Part shown: piece after piece, positions 27,387 to 37,269 of the stretch
Layout of the letters: every line of letters begins with the position of its first letter
Numbering within the stretch: position 1 is the stretch's first letter
DNA from: an uncultured Prevotella sp.
GTDB lineage: Bacteria > Bacteroidota > Bacteroidia > Bacteroidales > Bacteroidaceae
Assembly (NCBI GenBank): GCA_900557405.1
Contig: USSF01000001.1
Coordinates: 1 to 64,000 of the forward strand
Direction of reading: 5' to 3'
DNA length: 64,000 nt
Made by a program: the position numbers and the translations under genes
The notes under the pieces: generated by a model
The model's database searches: none
What the model was told of the DNA's origin: nothing
What the model saw: the letters and a program-made list of their open reading frames with translations, nothing else

Positions 27387-27425
27387 TTTATAGGCTTTTA
27401 TGGCGTAGGGATGAAATAAAATTGC

Positions 27426-27433
27426 TAAATTTG
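27426..27433 (+). promoter_or_regulatory. Candidate -7 box for the Imm51-like gene and dxs
   Basis: TAAATTTG matches TAnnTTTG, 41 bp before the ATG at 27475. A TTTG -33 box is not present at the normal distance. Confidence 0.5.
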
Positions 27434-27474
27434 CACCTTATATAGATATACTAATAAAGGTATTAATAGCAAAT

Positions 27475-27903
27475 ATGGGAAAAATTATCGGGTCCGTCAA
27501 GAGGCTCTTCTCCCGTCGCAGCAAGGCGGCAGAAGAGCATGACTCAATGGGCGTTGTGGAGGACAGCCCCTATTACCCGTTCTGCTGGAGAGAGAAGGAA
27601 GACGGCGAATACGCCGTGGTGCTCTATCAGGAGGAGGAATACAAGACGGACATATTTGAAGAAAAGAAACTGCAGGGAAACGGTTATGATTGGGTGGCAC
27701 TCTCGAAGAAGCTCATCAGCGAGGAGATGCCCGATGCGGAGGACGTGGTGAAGTTCGAACCGGAGGCAGACATGTTCTATGCCTACTCCGGTGACAAGGA
27801 GACGCTCTACCGCTTCATGACCTTACTAAAGGCACTGAGCGACGACGACGAAAGGATGGAAAGATACCTCGCCGGAGCACAGGCAGAAGCAAATCTTATA
27901 TGA
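27475..27903 (+). CDS. Imm51-like small protein
   Basis: The 142-residue acidic cytosolic protein resembles the Imm51 immunity-protein family by the block pattern PFCW...[18 protein letters not shown], followed by [20 protein letters not shown] and [13 protein letters not shown] basic N-terminus ([17 protein letters not shown]) precedes the domain. Imm51 members are predicted from toxin-immunity loci, but no toxin gene is adjacent here. The stop codon overlaps the dxs start (ATGA, 27900-27903), so translation is coupled to dxs. It could be a domesticated housekeeping relative rather than a real immunity protein. Family call is from memory of the motif pattern and needs a profile search. Confidence 0.6.
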   Translation: MGKIIGSVKRLFSRRSKAAEEHDSMGVVEDSPYYPFCWREKEDGEYAVVLYQEEEYKTDIFEEKKLQGNGYDWVALSKKLISEEMPDAEDVVKFEPEADMFYAYSGDKETLYRFMTLLKALSDDDERMERYLAGAQAEANLI

Positions 27904-29807
27904 TGGAAAACGGAAAAGGAAACATTCTCGGAAGCATTAAATACCCGCAGGACCTGAGGAAACTCCCCGTGGAGAAGCTGCCGCAGGTATGCGACGAACT
28001 GAGGGAGGACATCCTGAAGGAACTATCGGTGAACCCCGGACATCTGGCGTCGAGCCTCGGTGTGGTGGAGCTCACCGTAGCTATGCATTATGTATTCAAC
28101 ACTCCGTACGACCGCATCGTGTGGGACGTGGGACATCAGGCTTACGGACACAAGATTCTGACAGGCCGATGCGACAACTTCTGTACCAACCGCAAGCTCA
28201 ACGGACTGCGTCCGTTCCCCTCGCCGGAGGAAAGCGAATACGACACCTTCGCCTGCGGACACGCCTCAAACTCAATCTCCGCAGCACTCGGAATGGCAGT
28301 GGCGGCGAAGAAGACGGGGCACGAAGACAGGCTGGTGGTGGCCGTAATAGGCGACGGATCGATGAGCGGCGGACTGGCTTTCGAGGGACTGAACAACGCT
28401 TCGTCTACGCCGAACAATCTGCTCATCATCCTCAACGACAACAATATGAGCATCGACCGCAGTGTGGGCGGAATGAAGCAGTATCTGCTGAAGCTCAACA
28501 CCAACGAGACATACAACAAATGGCGCTACAAGGTCGCCACATGGCTGCGCTCCAACGGGATGCTCGACGAAAACCGCCGCAAGGGAATCATACGGCTCAG
28601 CAACGCACTGAAGTCGGCGATAAGCCATCAGCAGAACATATTCGAAGGGATGAACATCCGCTATTTCGGACCCTTCGACGGCCACGACGTAGTGGAACTC
28701 GTGAGAACCCTGCGCCAACTGAAGGACATGAAGGGACCTAAGCTCCTGCATCTCCACACTATAAAGGGCCACGGATACGCGCCGGCAGAGAAGGCGGCGA
28801 CGATATGGCATGCGCCGGGACGCTTCGACGTGTCCACCGGAAAGCGCATAAAGACAGACAACGGCAATGAACCGGCAAAGTATCAGGATGTCTTCGGCAA
28901 CACGCTGCTCGAACTCGCCAAGGAGAACAAGCGCATCGTGGGCGTTACGCCCGCCATGCCCACAGGATGCTCCATGAACATAATGATGAAGGAGATGCCC
29001 GACAGGGTGTTCGACGTGGGTATCGCCGAAGGACATGCCGTGACCTTCTCGGGAGGAATGGCGAAAGACGGGCTGCAACCATTCTGCAACATATACAGCG
29101 CCTTCGCACAGAGGGCGTATGACAATATCATACACGATGTGGCACTGCTCAATCTGCCCGTAGTAATCTGTCTCGACAGGGCAGGACTCGTGGGCGAAGA
29201 CGGAGCCACACACCACGGGGCATTCGACATGGTGGCACTGCGCACCGTGCCGAACATCACTATCGCCGCACCGATGGACGAGCACGAGCTGCGCCGCCTG
29301 ATGTATACCGCACAGCTGCCAGGCAAGGGCACCTTCGTGATACGCTATCCGCGCGGCCGTGGAGTGCTTGCCGACTGGCATTGTCCGCTCGAGGAAGTGG
29401 AAGTGGGCACCGGAAGGAAGCTGCGCGACGGAAAGGACATCGCAATCCTCTCCATCGGAGCCGTGGGCAATAACGCCGCAAAGGCGGTTGAAGGCATGGA
29501 ACAGGACGGCGCCGCCGTCAGCTGCGCCCACTACGACATGCGCTTCGTGAAGCCGCTCGACGAGAATCTGCTCAGAGAGGTGGCAGGAAAATTCAACAAG
29601 ATAATCACCCTGGAGGACGGTTCGCGCGAAGGAGGCTTCGGGTCTGCCGTGCTCGAATGGATGGACGACAACGGGTATCACCCCGACATTGTGCGCCTCG
29701 GACTGCCCGACCGTTTCGTGGAGCAGGGCACCGTGGCCGAACTGCAGCATATCACGGGCATTGATGCCGACGGTATACGCAGGGCGGTGGAAAATATGAC
29801 AAAGTAA
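27900..29807 (+). CDS. dxs: 1-deoxy-D-xylulose-5-phosphate synthase
   Basis: DXS condenses pyruvate and glyceraldehyde 3-phosphate, the first step of the MEP isoprenoid pathway and a source of thiamine and pyridoxal precursors. The 635-residue thiamine-diphosphate enzyme shows [17 protein letters not shown], the cofactor motif GDGSMSGG starting at G151 and closing with NDNNMSI, and the C-terminal transketolase half with [18 protein letters not shown] codons at 27900 and 27903 are both possible starts. It overlaps the Imm51-like gene by 4 bp, and trkA begins 15 bp downstream, suggesting one transcript across 27475-32627. Confidence 0.97.
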   Translation: MMENGKGNILGSIKYPQDLRKLPVEKLPQVCDELREDILKELSVNPGHLASSLGVVELTVAMHYVFNTPYDRIVWDVGHQAYGHKILTGRCDNFCTNRKLNGLRPFPSPEESEYDTFACGHASNSISAALGMAVAAKKTGHEDRLVVAVIGDGSMSGGLAFEGLNNASSTPNNLLIILNDNNMSIDRSVGGMKQYLLKLNTNETYNKWRYKVATWLRSNGMLDENRRKGIIRLSNALKSAISHQQNIFEGMNIRYFGPFDGHDVVELVRTLRQLKDMKGPKLLHLHTIKGHGYAPAEKAATIWHAPGRFDVSTGKRIKTDNGNEPAKYQDVFGNTLLELAKENKRIVGVTPAMPTGCSMNIMMKEMPDRVFDVGIAEGHAVTFSGGMAKDGLQPFCNIYSAFAQRAYDNIIHDVALLNLPVVICLDRAGLVGEDGATHHGAFDMVALRTVPNITIAAPMDEHELRRLMYTAQLPGKGTFVIRYPRGRGVLADWHCPLEEVEVGTGRKLRDGKDIAILSIGAVGNNAAKAVEGMEQDGAAVSCAHYDMRFVKPLDENLLREVAGKFNKIITLEDGSREGGFGSAVLEWMDDNGYHPDIVRLGLPDRFVEQGTVAELQHITGIDADGIRRAVENMTK

Positions 29808-29822
29808 AAAGAATCTGCTGAA

Positions 29823-31166
29823 ATGAAAATCATCATTGCGGGAGCCTACGAGATCGGTTCGCATCTCGCAAAGCTCCTATCAAGGAACGACCACGACATC
29901 GTACTGATGGACGAAAGCGAAGAGAAGCTCGAGAACATCAGTCCCGACTACGACTTGCTTACAATGCACGCATCGCCGTCGAGCCTCAAGGCTCTCAAGA
30001 GCGCAGGGGCGGAACATGCCGACCTGTATATCGCCGTGACGCCCGACGAGAGCATGAACATGAACTCATGCGTGATGGCAAAGGCAGTGGGGGCGAAGAA
30101 GACCGTGGCAAAGGTGAACAACTACGAATTCGTGGAGCCGGAGCTGACAAAATTCTTCGACAAGCTCGGCATCGACTCGCTCATATATCCGGAAAACCTT
30201 GCCGCAACGGACATCGTGAACGGACTGAAGATGAGTTGGGTGAGGCAGCGCTGGGACGTGCACGGCGGGGCGCTCGTCATGCTCGGAATAAAACTGCGCG
30301 AGACATGCGAAATCCTCAACCAGCCGCTCAAGGACCTGTGTAAGCCGGATTCACCTTATTATATAGTGGCCATCCGCCGCGACGGAGAAACCATCATTCC
30401 GCGAGGCGACGACTCGCTCCACGTGTATGACATGGCATACTTCATGGTGACGAAGCAATACATACCGTACGTGAGGAAAATCGTGGGCAAGGAGCATTAC
30501 GTCGACGTGAAGAACGTGATGGTGATGGGAGGAGGAGACACCGCAATACGTGCGCTCAAGAACATGCCCGAATACATGAACGTGAAGATAATCGAGCGCG
30601 ATGAGGCGCGGTGCGACTATCTGAACGAACATATTGACAACAGAAATGTGATGGTAATCAACGGCGACGGGCGCGACCTCTCGCTCCTCAACGAGGAGGG
30701 AATAAGGAACACGCAGGCCTTCGTGGCGCTCACGACAAACGCCGAGACGAATATCCTGGCCTGTCTGACGGCGAAGCGCATGGGTGTGAGGAAAACCGTG
30801 GCGGCTGTGGAGAACCTCGACTACGTGAACATGGCGGTGAGCCTCGACATCGGCACCATCGTAAACAAGAAGGCCATCGCCGCAAGTCGCATATACCAGA
30901 TGATGCTTGAGACGGAGGTGGACAACGTGAGCTACCTCATGACAGCAAATGCGCATGTGGCGGAATTTGTGGCGCAGCCGCAGTCGAAGGTGACACGCAA
31001 GAAGGTGTTTGAGCTCGGACTGCCAAAGGGAGCCACCATCGGAGGACTCGTGCGCAACGGCGTGGGATACCTCGTGTCGGGAGGCACGCAGATCGAGGCA
31101 GGCGACATAGTGGTGGTGTTCTGCTACCATCAGCGCATGGACAAGCTGGAGAAATATTTCAAGTAA
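29823..31166 (+). CDS. trkA: Trk system potassium uptake protein TrkA
   Basis: TrkA is the cytosolic NAD-binding gating subunit of the Trk potassium channel. The 447-residue protein has the standard duplicated RCK_N/RCK_C layout. The first nucleotide-binding loop reads GAYEIG (residues 7-12) where GAGxVG is usual, so one conserved glycine is replaced by Tyr; the second reads GGGDTA. The RCK_C halves and the C-terminal GDIVVVFCYHQRMDKLEKYF are intact. It starts 15 bp after dxs and is followed after 3 bp by trkH. Confidence 0.95.
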   Translation: MKIIIAGAYEIGSHLAKLLSRNDHDIVLMDESEEKLENISPDYDLLTMHASPSSLKALKSAGAEHADLYIAVTPDESMNMNSCVMAKAVGAKKTVAKVNNYEFVEPELTKFFDKLGIDSLIYPENLAATDIVNGLKMSWVRQRWDVHGGALVMLGIKLRETCEILNQPLKDLCKPDSPYYIVAIRRDGETIIPRGDDSLHVYDMAYFMVTKQYIPYVRKIVGKEHYVDVKNVMVMGGGDTAIRALKNMPEYMNVKIIERDEARCDYLNEHIDNRNVMVINGDGRDLSLLNEEGIRNTQAFVALTTNAETNILACLTAKRMGVRKTVAAVENLDYVNMAVSLDIGTIVNKKAIAASRIYQMMLETEVDNVSYLMTANAHVAEFVAQPQSKVTRKKVFELGLPKGATIGGLVRNGVGYLVSGGTQIEAGDIVVVFCYHQRMDKLEKYFK

Positions 31167-31169
31167 AAG

Positions 31170-32627
31170 ATGATAAACCTCAAACTTATATACAAGGCGC
31201 TCGGTTCGCTTCTCTTCATCGAAGCGTTCATGATGCTGCTGTGTCTCGCCATGGCGCTCTTCTATGGCGAGGACGACGTGCTCGGATTCACCATGGCGAT
31301 AATACTTATCGTGATGACGGCATTCGTGCTCAAGTTCAACGGCCGCGCCTCGACAAACAGCATGAACCGGCGCGACGCCTATCTGCTGGTCACGCTCACG
31401 TGGATTGTGTTCAGCCTGTTCGGTGCGCTGCCGTTCGTGATAAGCGGATACATCCCCTCATTCACCAACGCCTATTTCGAGACGATGTCGGGGTTCACCA
31501 CCACCGGTGCGACGATTCTCGACAACGTGGAGGCACTGCCTCACGGACTTATTTTCTGGCGCTCGATGACGCAGTGGATAGGCGGTCTGGGTATCGCCTT
31601 CTTCACCATCGCCATCCTGCCCTCGCTTGTGGGAGGAAGCGTCAAGGTGTTCTCGGCGGAATCCACAGGACCGATAAAGAGCAAGATACATCCCAGAATT
31701 TCATCGAGCGCAAAGTCAATCTGGCTCGTATACCTGCTGCTCACCATCAGCTGCATCGTTTCCCTCTATCTGTGCGGCATGAGCGTGTTTGACAGTACCA
31801 ACTACTCCATGAGCATCACCGCCACGGGAGGCTTCGCGCCATACAACGACAGTACGGGGCACTTCCATTCCGTGGCAATCGACAACGTGAACATACTCTT
31901 CATGTTCCTCTCGGGAACCAACTTCACGCTGCTCTACATGGCGATTTTCAGGCGTAAGGTGCTATCGCTGTTCCGCGATTCCGAGTTCAAACTGTATATC
32001 ACCGTAGTGGCGACGGCTACGCTGGGAGTAACCTATTTCCTCGTCACTCGCAGCGATTACCCCGTGGGCAAGGCGCTCCACAACGCCCTGTTCCAGGTCG
32101 TTTCGTTCATCACCACCACCGGAGTGTTCAACGACGATGCCGGAAAATGGCACCACATCACGTGGGTCATACTCACCATCTGCATGTTCAACGGAGCCTG
32201 TGCGGGCAGTACGAGCGGTGGTTTCAAGAGCGTGCGTGGCGTGATACTATTCAAGCTCATCCGCAACGAGCTGAAGCGCGTGCTCCATCCCAAGGCTGTA
32301 TTGCCGGTGAAGGTGAACGGACACCTTGTCAGCACCTCAAACCAGGTGACACTGCTCGTATTCTTCGCCCTCTACATGGCATTGTGCATCTTCGCATATT
32401 TCTGTCTGATATGTATGGGAGTGGACAGCACCAACTCCATAACCATCGCCATGAGCTGTGCCAGCAACGTGGGCCCTACGCTCGGACTGGAAATCGGTCC
32501 GACGATGTCGTGGGACGTACTGCCCGACGTGGGCAAATGGATATGCTCCATACTGATGCTCATGGGCCGACTGGAAATCATCAGCGTAGTGGTTATCTTC
32601 ACGCGGAGCTTCTGGAAGGACAGCTGA
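31170..32627 (+). CDS. trkH: Trk system potassium uptake protein TrkH
   Basis: TrkH is the membrane pore of the Trk potassium uptake system. The 485-residue protein has about ten to twelve membrane segments and four selectivity-filter loops, visible as SGFTTTGATIL, TATGGFAPYND, ITTTGVFND and SCASNVGPTLG. The start lies 3 bp after trkA, so the two subunits are made from one message. A lipoprotein gene follows after 105 bp. Confidence 0.96.
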   Translation: MINLKLIYKALGSLLFIEAFMMLLCLAMALFYGEDDVLGFTMAIILIVMTAFVLKFNGRASTNSMNRRDAYLLVTLTWIVFSLFGALPFVISGYIPSFTNAYFETMSGFTTTGATILDNVEALPHGLIFWRSMTQWIGGLGIAFFTIAILPSLVGGSVKVFSAESTGPIKSKIHPRISSSAKSIWLVYLLLTISCIVSLYLCGMSVFDSTNYSMSITATGGFAPYNDSTGHFHSVAIDNVNILFMFLSGTNFTLLYMAIFRRKVLSLFRDSEFKLYITVVATATLGVTYFLVTRSDYPVGKALHNALFQVVSFITTTGVFNDDAGKWHHITWVILTICMFNGACAGSTSGGFKSVRGVILFKLIRNELKRVLHPKAVLPVKVNGHLVSTSNQVTLLVFFALYMALCIFAYFCLICMGVDSTNSITIAMSCASNVGPTLGLEIGPTMSWDVLPDVGKWICSILMLMGRLEIISVVVIFTRSFWKDS

Positions 32628-32732
32628 TGCAATATTTTCCGATATTTTGAGTTATATAGATGAGGCTGGAGGCAGGCAGGACGCTTGCTGGTCTCGGAAT
32701 GGATTATAACAAAAATCAAATTTTAGAAAAGG

Positions 32733-33209
32733 ATGAAAAAATATCTCTTTATGCTTTTGGCTGCATGTGCAGTGGGTTTCTCCTCGTGCAGCGACGATGA
32801 AGGAGGAACAAAGGTGATGCCGCAGCTTGATCCGAACAATACGGATATCACCATGACGGCTACGGGCGGCACAAAGGCACTCACAGTGAAAAACGCCGTG
32901 GAGCTGAACATCACGTCGATCAATGACAAGACGGGAAATAAAGGCTCCGTTTCAAATGAATACTCCATCGAGAACGGCAAGCTGAAGGACTCGAAGAACG
33001 TTACCGAGGCTGGATGGTTCACGGCAGAAGTGGTGAAGGTTGACGGTGTGTACAAGAAAATCGTGTTCACCGTAATACCGAACACAAGCACTGAGGCGTC
33101 GCGCGACAAATACATCCACGTGACCTGCGGCGGCAACCTCTATGGTCTCTCCATACATCTGATGCAGGAAAAGGCGGCAAAGCCTTCTGATTCGTCAGAC
33201 AAGAAATAA
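32733..33209 (+). CDS. Small lipoprotein, BACON-like beta-sandwich
   Basis: The 158-residue product has a lipoprotein signal with FSSC as the lipobox, followed by a Ser/Asp/Glu-rich stretch (SDDEGG) typical of surface-export signals in Bacteroidetes. The folded part ends in SRDKYIHVTCGGNLYGLSIH, which resembles the terminal strands of BACON-type Ig-like domains. No enzyme motif is visible. It has the same orientation as trkAH but is probably a separate gene. Function unknown; glycan or surface binding is only a guess. Confidence 0.75.
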   Translation: MKKYLFMLLAACAVGFSSCSDDEGGTKVMPQLDPNNTDITMTATGGTKALTVKNAVELNITSINDKTGNKGSVSNEYSIENGKLKDSKNVTEAGWFTAEVVKVDGVYKKIVFTVIPNTSTEASRDKYIHVTCGGNLYGLSIHLMQEKAAKPSDSSDKK

Positions 33210-33340
33210 AGACGCTGGCAGATTGTTCCGACGAAGAATACGGACAGATTCCGGCGGACAGGCAAAGCAGTAACCGGAACTGTCACAAATCGGTAATCGG
33301 AGCTTGCTTTGATTTTGTCTGACTTTATACAATAAATGAA

Positions 33341-33382
33341 AAAACAATACCGGCTGACTTGTCATTGCAAGTCAGTCGGTAT
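33341..33382 (-). terminator. Terminator of the etf-acyl-CoA dehydrogenase operon
   Basis: ATACCGGCTGACTTG (33347-33361) pairs with CAAGTCAGTCGGTAT (33368-33382), one G-T pair, and on the minus strand is followed by TTGTTTTTT. It ends the operon at 33411-37016. Confidence 0.88.
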
Positions 33383-33410
33383 CATATTATGTGGAAAACT
33401 TTCTTTCCTG

Positions 33411-35120
33411 TTACTCAGCGCGGAAATTCACCAGGTCCTCGGCGATGAAGCTCTTTACGTAGCAGCTGTGGCCGATAACCTCTTCCTCAGCGTGGCGCAC
33501 GTAAACCTGGGCACTCTTTGCAAACAGCTCCGGTGCTGCCGTGGCGTCGCCGACGATGAGCAGAGACATGAGGATGTCGGCTGTCATATCGTAGAGACGG
33601 CGTGCGAGGAAGTCCTGAACCTCCTGGTTCTCGCTCTGCTTCACGTATTCCAGCGACTGCTCGTAGAGCTCTATCATCTTCTGGATGCGCACCTGCAGCG
33701 GCTTCAGCTCCTCTGCCACCTCCTTGGCGATCATCTCCTTCATGATGGTGAGGTATGTGCCGTTGGTGATGTAGCGGATGGCAGCCACAACCTGCAGCTG
33801 TGTCGTACCCTCGTAGATAGAGAAGATGCGCGCGTCGCGGTACAGACGCTGGCACTTGTACTCCATGATGAAGCCCGAACCGCCATGGATCTGAATGCAG
33901 TCGTAGGCATTCTGGTTGGCGTATTCCGAGTTCATACCCTTTGCGATAGGAGTGAAGGCATCGGCAAGACGGGCATACTTTTTTTGCTCCTGGCGCTCCT
34001 CCGGAGTGAGCTTGCGCTCGCGGGCGATGTCATCGAGAGCCTTGTAGATGTCCACGTAGCGTGCTGTCTGATACAGGATGCTGCGTCCGGCATCGAGCTT
34101 CGCCTTTATCTTGGCAATCATGTCGTAAACGGCAGGGAAGTTGACGATGGCCTCGCCGAACTGCTTGCGCTCACGGGCGTAGGCGATGGCCTCGTTGTAG
34201 GCAGCCTGGCTCACGCCGACAGACTGAGCGGCGATGCCCAGACGTGCACCGTTCATCAGTGCCATCACATATTTGATAAGACCCATGCGTGTGCTTCCGC
34301 AAAGCTCTGCCTTGGCGTTCTTGTATACGAGCTCACAGGTAGGAGAACCGTGGATACCGAGCTTGTTCTCGATGTGGCGCACGGTAACGCCGCCCTGGTT
34401 CTTGTCGTAGATGAACATGGAGAGTCCGCGTCCGTCGTGTGTACCTGCCTCAGAGCGGGCAAGCACGAGGTGGATGTCGGAGTCGCCGTTGGTGATGAAA
34501 CGCTTCACGCCGTTCAGCAGCCAGCAGCCCTCTTCCTCGCTGTATGTGGCCTTGAGCATCACGCGCTGCAGGTCTGAACCGGCATCCGGCTCGGTGAGGT
34601 CCATACTCATGGTCTCTCCGGCGCAGACGCGCGGAATATACTTCTGGCGCTGTTCCTCGCTGCCGAACTCATAGAGAGTCTCGATACAGTCCTGCAGGCT
34701 CCAGATGTTCTGGAATCCGGCATCGGCTGTGGCTACGATTTCCGAAGCCATTGAATACGGAGTGATAGGCAGGTTCAGTCCGCCGTAGCGGCGCGGCATT
34801 GAGATGCCCCAGAGTCCGGCCTTACGTGTGGCGTCGAGGTTCTCGTAAGTCTTTGATGCATAGTGCATGCGTCCGTCCACGAGGTGTGGGCCTTCAAGGT
34901 CCACCTCTTCGCTGTTAGGCTCGAGGATGTTTGCGGCGATGTCGCCGGTTATGTTGAGCACCTGCTTGTAGTTCTCGATAGCGTCTTCGAAATCTACCGG
35001 AGCGTCAGCATACGTGTCTTTATCTGCGAAGTTGCGCTCTTTCAACTCCACTATTCTCTTCATTTCCGGATGATTCAGATAGAAATCAAACTCCGGATGG
35101 TCTGTATAATAATTTGCCAT
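33411..35120 (-). CDS. Acyl-CoA dehydrogenase family protein (long type)
   Basis: The 569-residue flavoprotein is longer than classic acyl-CoA dehydrogenases (about 380) and belongs to the long type with N- and C-terminal extensions, like AidB/DmdC. The FAD/substrate motif DLTEPDAGSDLQ and the C-terminal IYEGTTQLQ (with the usual catalytic-Glu context) are present. It oxidises an acyl-CoA and passes electrons to the EtfAB pair encoded immediately upstream: its ATG directly abuts the etfA stop. The substrate is not clear from sequence; short-chain acyl-CoA (butyryl-CoA type) is a reasonable guess in an anaerobe. Confidence 0.9.
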   Translation of the reverse strand: MANYYTDHPEFDFYLNHPEMKRIVELKERNFADKDTYADAPVDFEDAIENYKQVLNITGDIAANILEPNSEEVDLEGPHLVDGRMHYASKTYENLDATRKAGLWGISMPRRYGGLNLPITPYSMASEIVATADAGFQNIWSLQDCIETLYEFGSEEQRQKYIPRVCAGETMSMDLTEPDAGSDLQRVMLKATYSEEEGCWLLNGVKRFITNGDSDIHLVLARSEAGTHDGRGLSMFIYDKNQGGVTVRHIENKLGIHGSPTCELVYKNAKAELCGSTRMGLIKYVMALMNGARLGIAAQSVGVSQAAYNEAIAYARERKQFGEAIVNFPAVYDMIAKIKAKLDAGRSILYQTARYVDIYKALDDIARERKLTPEERQEQKKYARLADAFTPIAKGMNSEYANQNAYDCIQIHGGSGFIMEYKCQRLYRDARIFSIYEGTTQLQVVAAIRYITNGTYLTIMKEMIAKEVAEELKPLQVRIQKMIELYEQSLEYVKQSENQEVQDFLARRLYDMTADILMSLLIVGDATAAPELFAKSAQVYVRHAEEEVIGHSCYVKSFIAEDLVNFRAE

Positions 35121-36143
35121 TTACTTTGAATTCTGCTTATAATACTTTATCAATTTCGGTACTACTTCCTCCACGGTGCCGTTGATTACGTAGTCGGCAA
35201 TCTTGTTGATTGGAGCCTCGGGGTCGCTGTTGATGGAGATGATGATACCTGAATCCTGCATACCGGCGATGTGCTGGATCTGTCCGGAGATACCGCAGGC
35301 GATGTATACCTTAGGATGTACGGTGACACCGGTCTGACCTATCTGTCGGTCGTGGTCCACCCAACCGGCATCCACGGCTGCACGGCTTGCGCCCACCTCA
35401 CCGTGGAGCTCCTTGGCGAGCTGGAAGAGCTGGTCGAATCCTTCCTTGCTGCCCACGCCGTAGCCTCCGGCAACAACGATCGGCGCACCCTTCAGGTTGT
35501 GCTTTGCTGCCTCCACGTGGCGGTCGATTACCTTCACCACATAGTCTGCTGCAGGAACATACTTCGCCACGTCCATCAAAGCCACTTCGTGCTTTGCCTC
35601 GCCCTCATAGAGAGCTTTCTGCATCACTCCGCTGCGCACTGTGGCCATCTGTGGGCGGTGCTCAGGGTTTACGATGGTTGCAACGATGTTTCCGCCGAAT
35701 GCCGGACGAATCTGATAGAGCAGGTTGTCGAAGTGCTTGCCGGTCTTCTTGTCGTCGAAGTCACCGATTTCGAGCTGTGTGCAGTCGGCTGTCAGTCCGC
35801 TTGTCAGCGATGAAGAAACCCTCGGTCCGAGGTCGCGGCCGATGACCGTGGCTCCCATCAGGCATATCTGCGGCTTCTCCTCCTTGAAGAGGTTCACGAG
35901 GATGTCGGTGTGCGGAGCCGAAGTGTAAGGGAAGAGTCCCTCGGCGTCGAACATGAAAAGTTTGTCTACGCCGTAAGGCAGAATCTGGTCTTCCACCTTT
36001 CCCTTGATGCCGGTTCCGGCAACGATGGCATGAAGTTCAACGCCCAGCTGGTTGGCGAGCTTGCGTCCTTTGGTGAGCAATTCCTGAGAAACCTCGGCAA
36101 CCGTGGTATTCTCTATCTCGCAATATACAAATACGTTGTTCAT
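35121..36143 (-). CDS. etfA: Electron transfer flavoprotein subunit alpha
   Basis: The 340-residue protein carries the EtfA C-terminal FAD-binding domain: GGYGVGSKEGFDQL, then GASRAAVDAGWVDHDRQIGQ, GISGQIQHIAGM and INSDPEAPINKIADY. It receives electrons from the adjacent acyl-CoA dehydrogenase. It is sandwiched between etfB (3 bp upstream) and the dehydrogenase (no gap). Whether this Etf bifurcates electrons between NADH and ferredoxin cannot be decided by eye. Confidence 0.95.
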   Translation of the reverse strand: MNNVFVYCEIENTTVAEVSQELLTKGRKLANQLGVELHAIVAGTGIKGKVEDQILPYGVDKLFMFDAEGLFPYTSAPHTDILVNLFKEEKPQICLMGATVIGRDLGPRVSSSLTSGLTADCTQLEIGDFDDKKTGKHFDNLLYQIRPAFGGNIVATIVNPEHRPQMATVRSGVMQKALYEGEAKHEVALMDVAKYVPAADYVVKVIDRHVEAAKHNLKGAPIVVAGGYGVGSKEGFDQLFQLAKELHGEVGASRAAVDAGWVDHDRQIGQTGVTVHPKVYIACGISGQIQHIAGMQDSGIIISINSDPEAPINKIADYVINGTVEEVVPKLIKYYKQNSK

Positions 36144-36146
36144 CTT

Positions 36147-37016
36147 TTATCCAATAATCTTTTCGTCCAACAATTCCTTTACCATTCCCTCGATATCAGC
36201 GTCGCTGGCTGTGAGCGTCTTGCTCTCCTTTGCCTGGAACACGATATTCTTCACAGCCTTCACCTTGGTTGGCGAACCGGCGAGTCCGCACTGCTCAGGG
36301 TCTCCGTCCACGTCGGCCACCGACCACTGGTTGAGCGTCAGATACGGGCGCTCGGCATAGAGTTCGGCGTATGGCATGCCCTCGGTGCGCTCCAACGGTA
36401 CGTTGGCACGCTTGTATTTCATCACGAGCTTGGCGTTGCACGGACGGCATGGTGCTGCACTTCCGTTCACGGTTATCACGATAGGCATCGGAGCCTCTAC
36501 GGTCTCCACTCCTCCGTCGATATGGCGGCGGATGGTGAGCACTCCGTTCTCGCATTTCTCGATTTCCTCAGCGTATGTCACCTGTGAGAGTCCGAGCTTC
36601 TGTGCCACCTGCGGTCCCACCTGAGCCGTGTCTCCGTCGATGGCCTGGCGTCCGCCGATAACCACGTCTGCTCCGCCGATCTTCTTGATGGCAGTGGCGA
36701 GTGCGTAGGATGTGGCGAGGGTGTCAGCGCCGGCAAAGAGGCGGTCGGTGAGCAGCCATCCCGTGTCGGCTCCGCGATAGAGTCCCTGGCGGATGATTTC
36801 TGCTGCTCGTGGAGGTCCCATGGTTAGTATTCCTACTGTAGAACCAGGATTCTGGTCCTTCAAACGTAACGCCTGTTCGAGGGCGTTCAAATCTTCAGGA
36901 TTGAAAATTGCAGGCAATGCGGCACGGTTTACTGTGCCTTCCGCTGTCATGGCGTCTTTGCCCACGTTGCGTGTGTCTGGTACCTGCTTGGCAAGTACGA
37001 TGATTTTTAAACCCAT
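36147..37016 (-). CDS. etfB: Electron transfer flavoprotein subunit beta
   Basis: The 289-residue EtfB pairs with EtfA. The start MGLKIIVLAKQVPDT and the nucleotide-binding GGRQAIDGDTAQVGPQ are diagnostic. It is the promoter-proximal gene of the operon, 42 bp below a perfect TTTG-N19-TATTTTTG promoter on the minus strand, and the gene order etfB-etfA-acd implies one electron-transfer unit. Confidence 0.95.
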   Translation of the reverse strand: MGLKIIVLAKQVPDTRNVGKDAMTAEGTVNRAALPAIFNPEDLNALEQALRLKDQNPGSTVGILTMGPPRAAEIIRQGLYRGADTGWLLTDRLFAGADTLATSYALATAIKKIGGADVVIGGRQAIDGDTAQVGPQVAQKLGLSQVTYAEEIEKCENGVLTIRRHIDGGVETVEAPMPIVITVNGSAAPCRPCNAKLVMKYKRANVPLERTEGMPYAELYAERPYLTLNQWSVADVDGDPEQCGLAGSPTKVKAVKNIVFQAKESKTLTASDADIEGMVKELLDEKIIG

Positions 37017-37058
37017 ATTATTAAATTAATATTGTGAAATTCAAGTATATAATACGTG

Positions 37059-37089
37059 CAAAAATACTATTTTTTCCGCTTTTGACAAA
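37059..37089 (-). promoter_or_regulatory. Consensus promoter of etfB operon
   Basis: On the minus strand TTTG (37089-37086), 19 bp, then TATTTTTG (37066-37059). This exact consensus lies 42 bp before the etfB ATG. Confidence 0.82.
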
Positions 37090-37152
37090 GAAAAGCATTG
37101 AAAAGCTAATCTTTTGCCACCTGTTTGTTTCATTTTATGTGTTATGTAACAC

Positions 37153-37193
37153 AATCGGGGCGCTCCAGCCTGTCAAGCCGAAGCGCCCCGATT
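37153..37193 (-). terminator. Terminator hairpin after the 37270 gene
   Basis: AATCGGGGCGCT (37153-37164) pairs perfectly with AGCGCCCCGATT (37182-37193) around a 17-nt loop. The stem is GC-rich; the minus-strand T-run is weak. Confidence 0.75.
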
Positions 37194-37269
37194 ATATTGT
37201 CCAAAGAATCTCGTCAGCAATCAATTACCGGCATAATGTGGATTATGTCCGTCTGCTGACGACTGTCTT

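Noticed and set aside
28272-29864. 530-codon frame antisense to dxs
   Set aside because: Antisense shadow; dxs is complete with all cofactor motifs.
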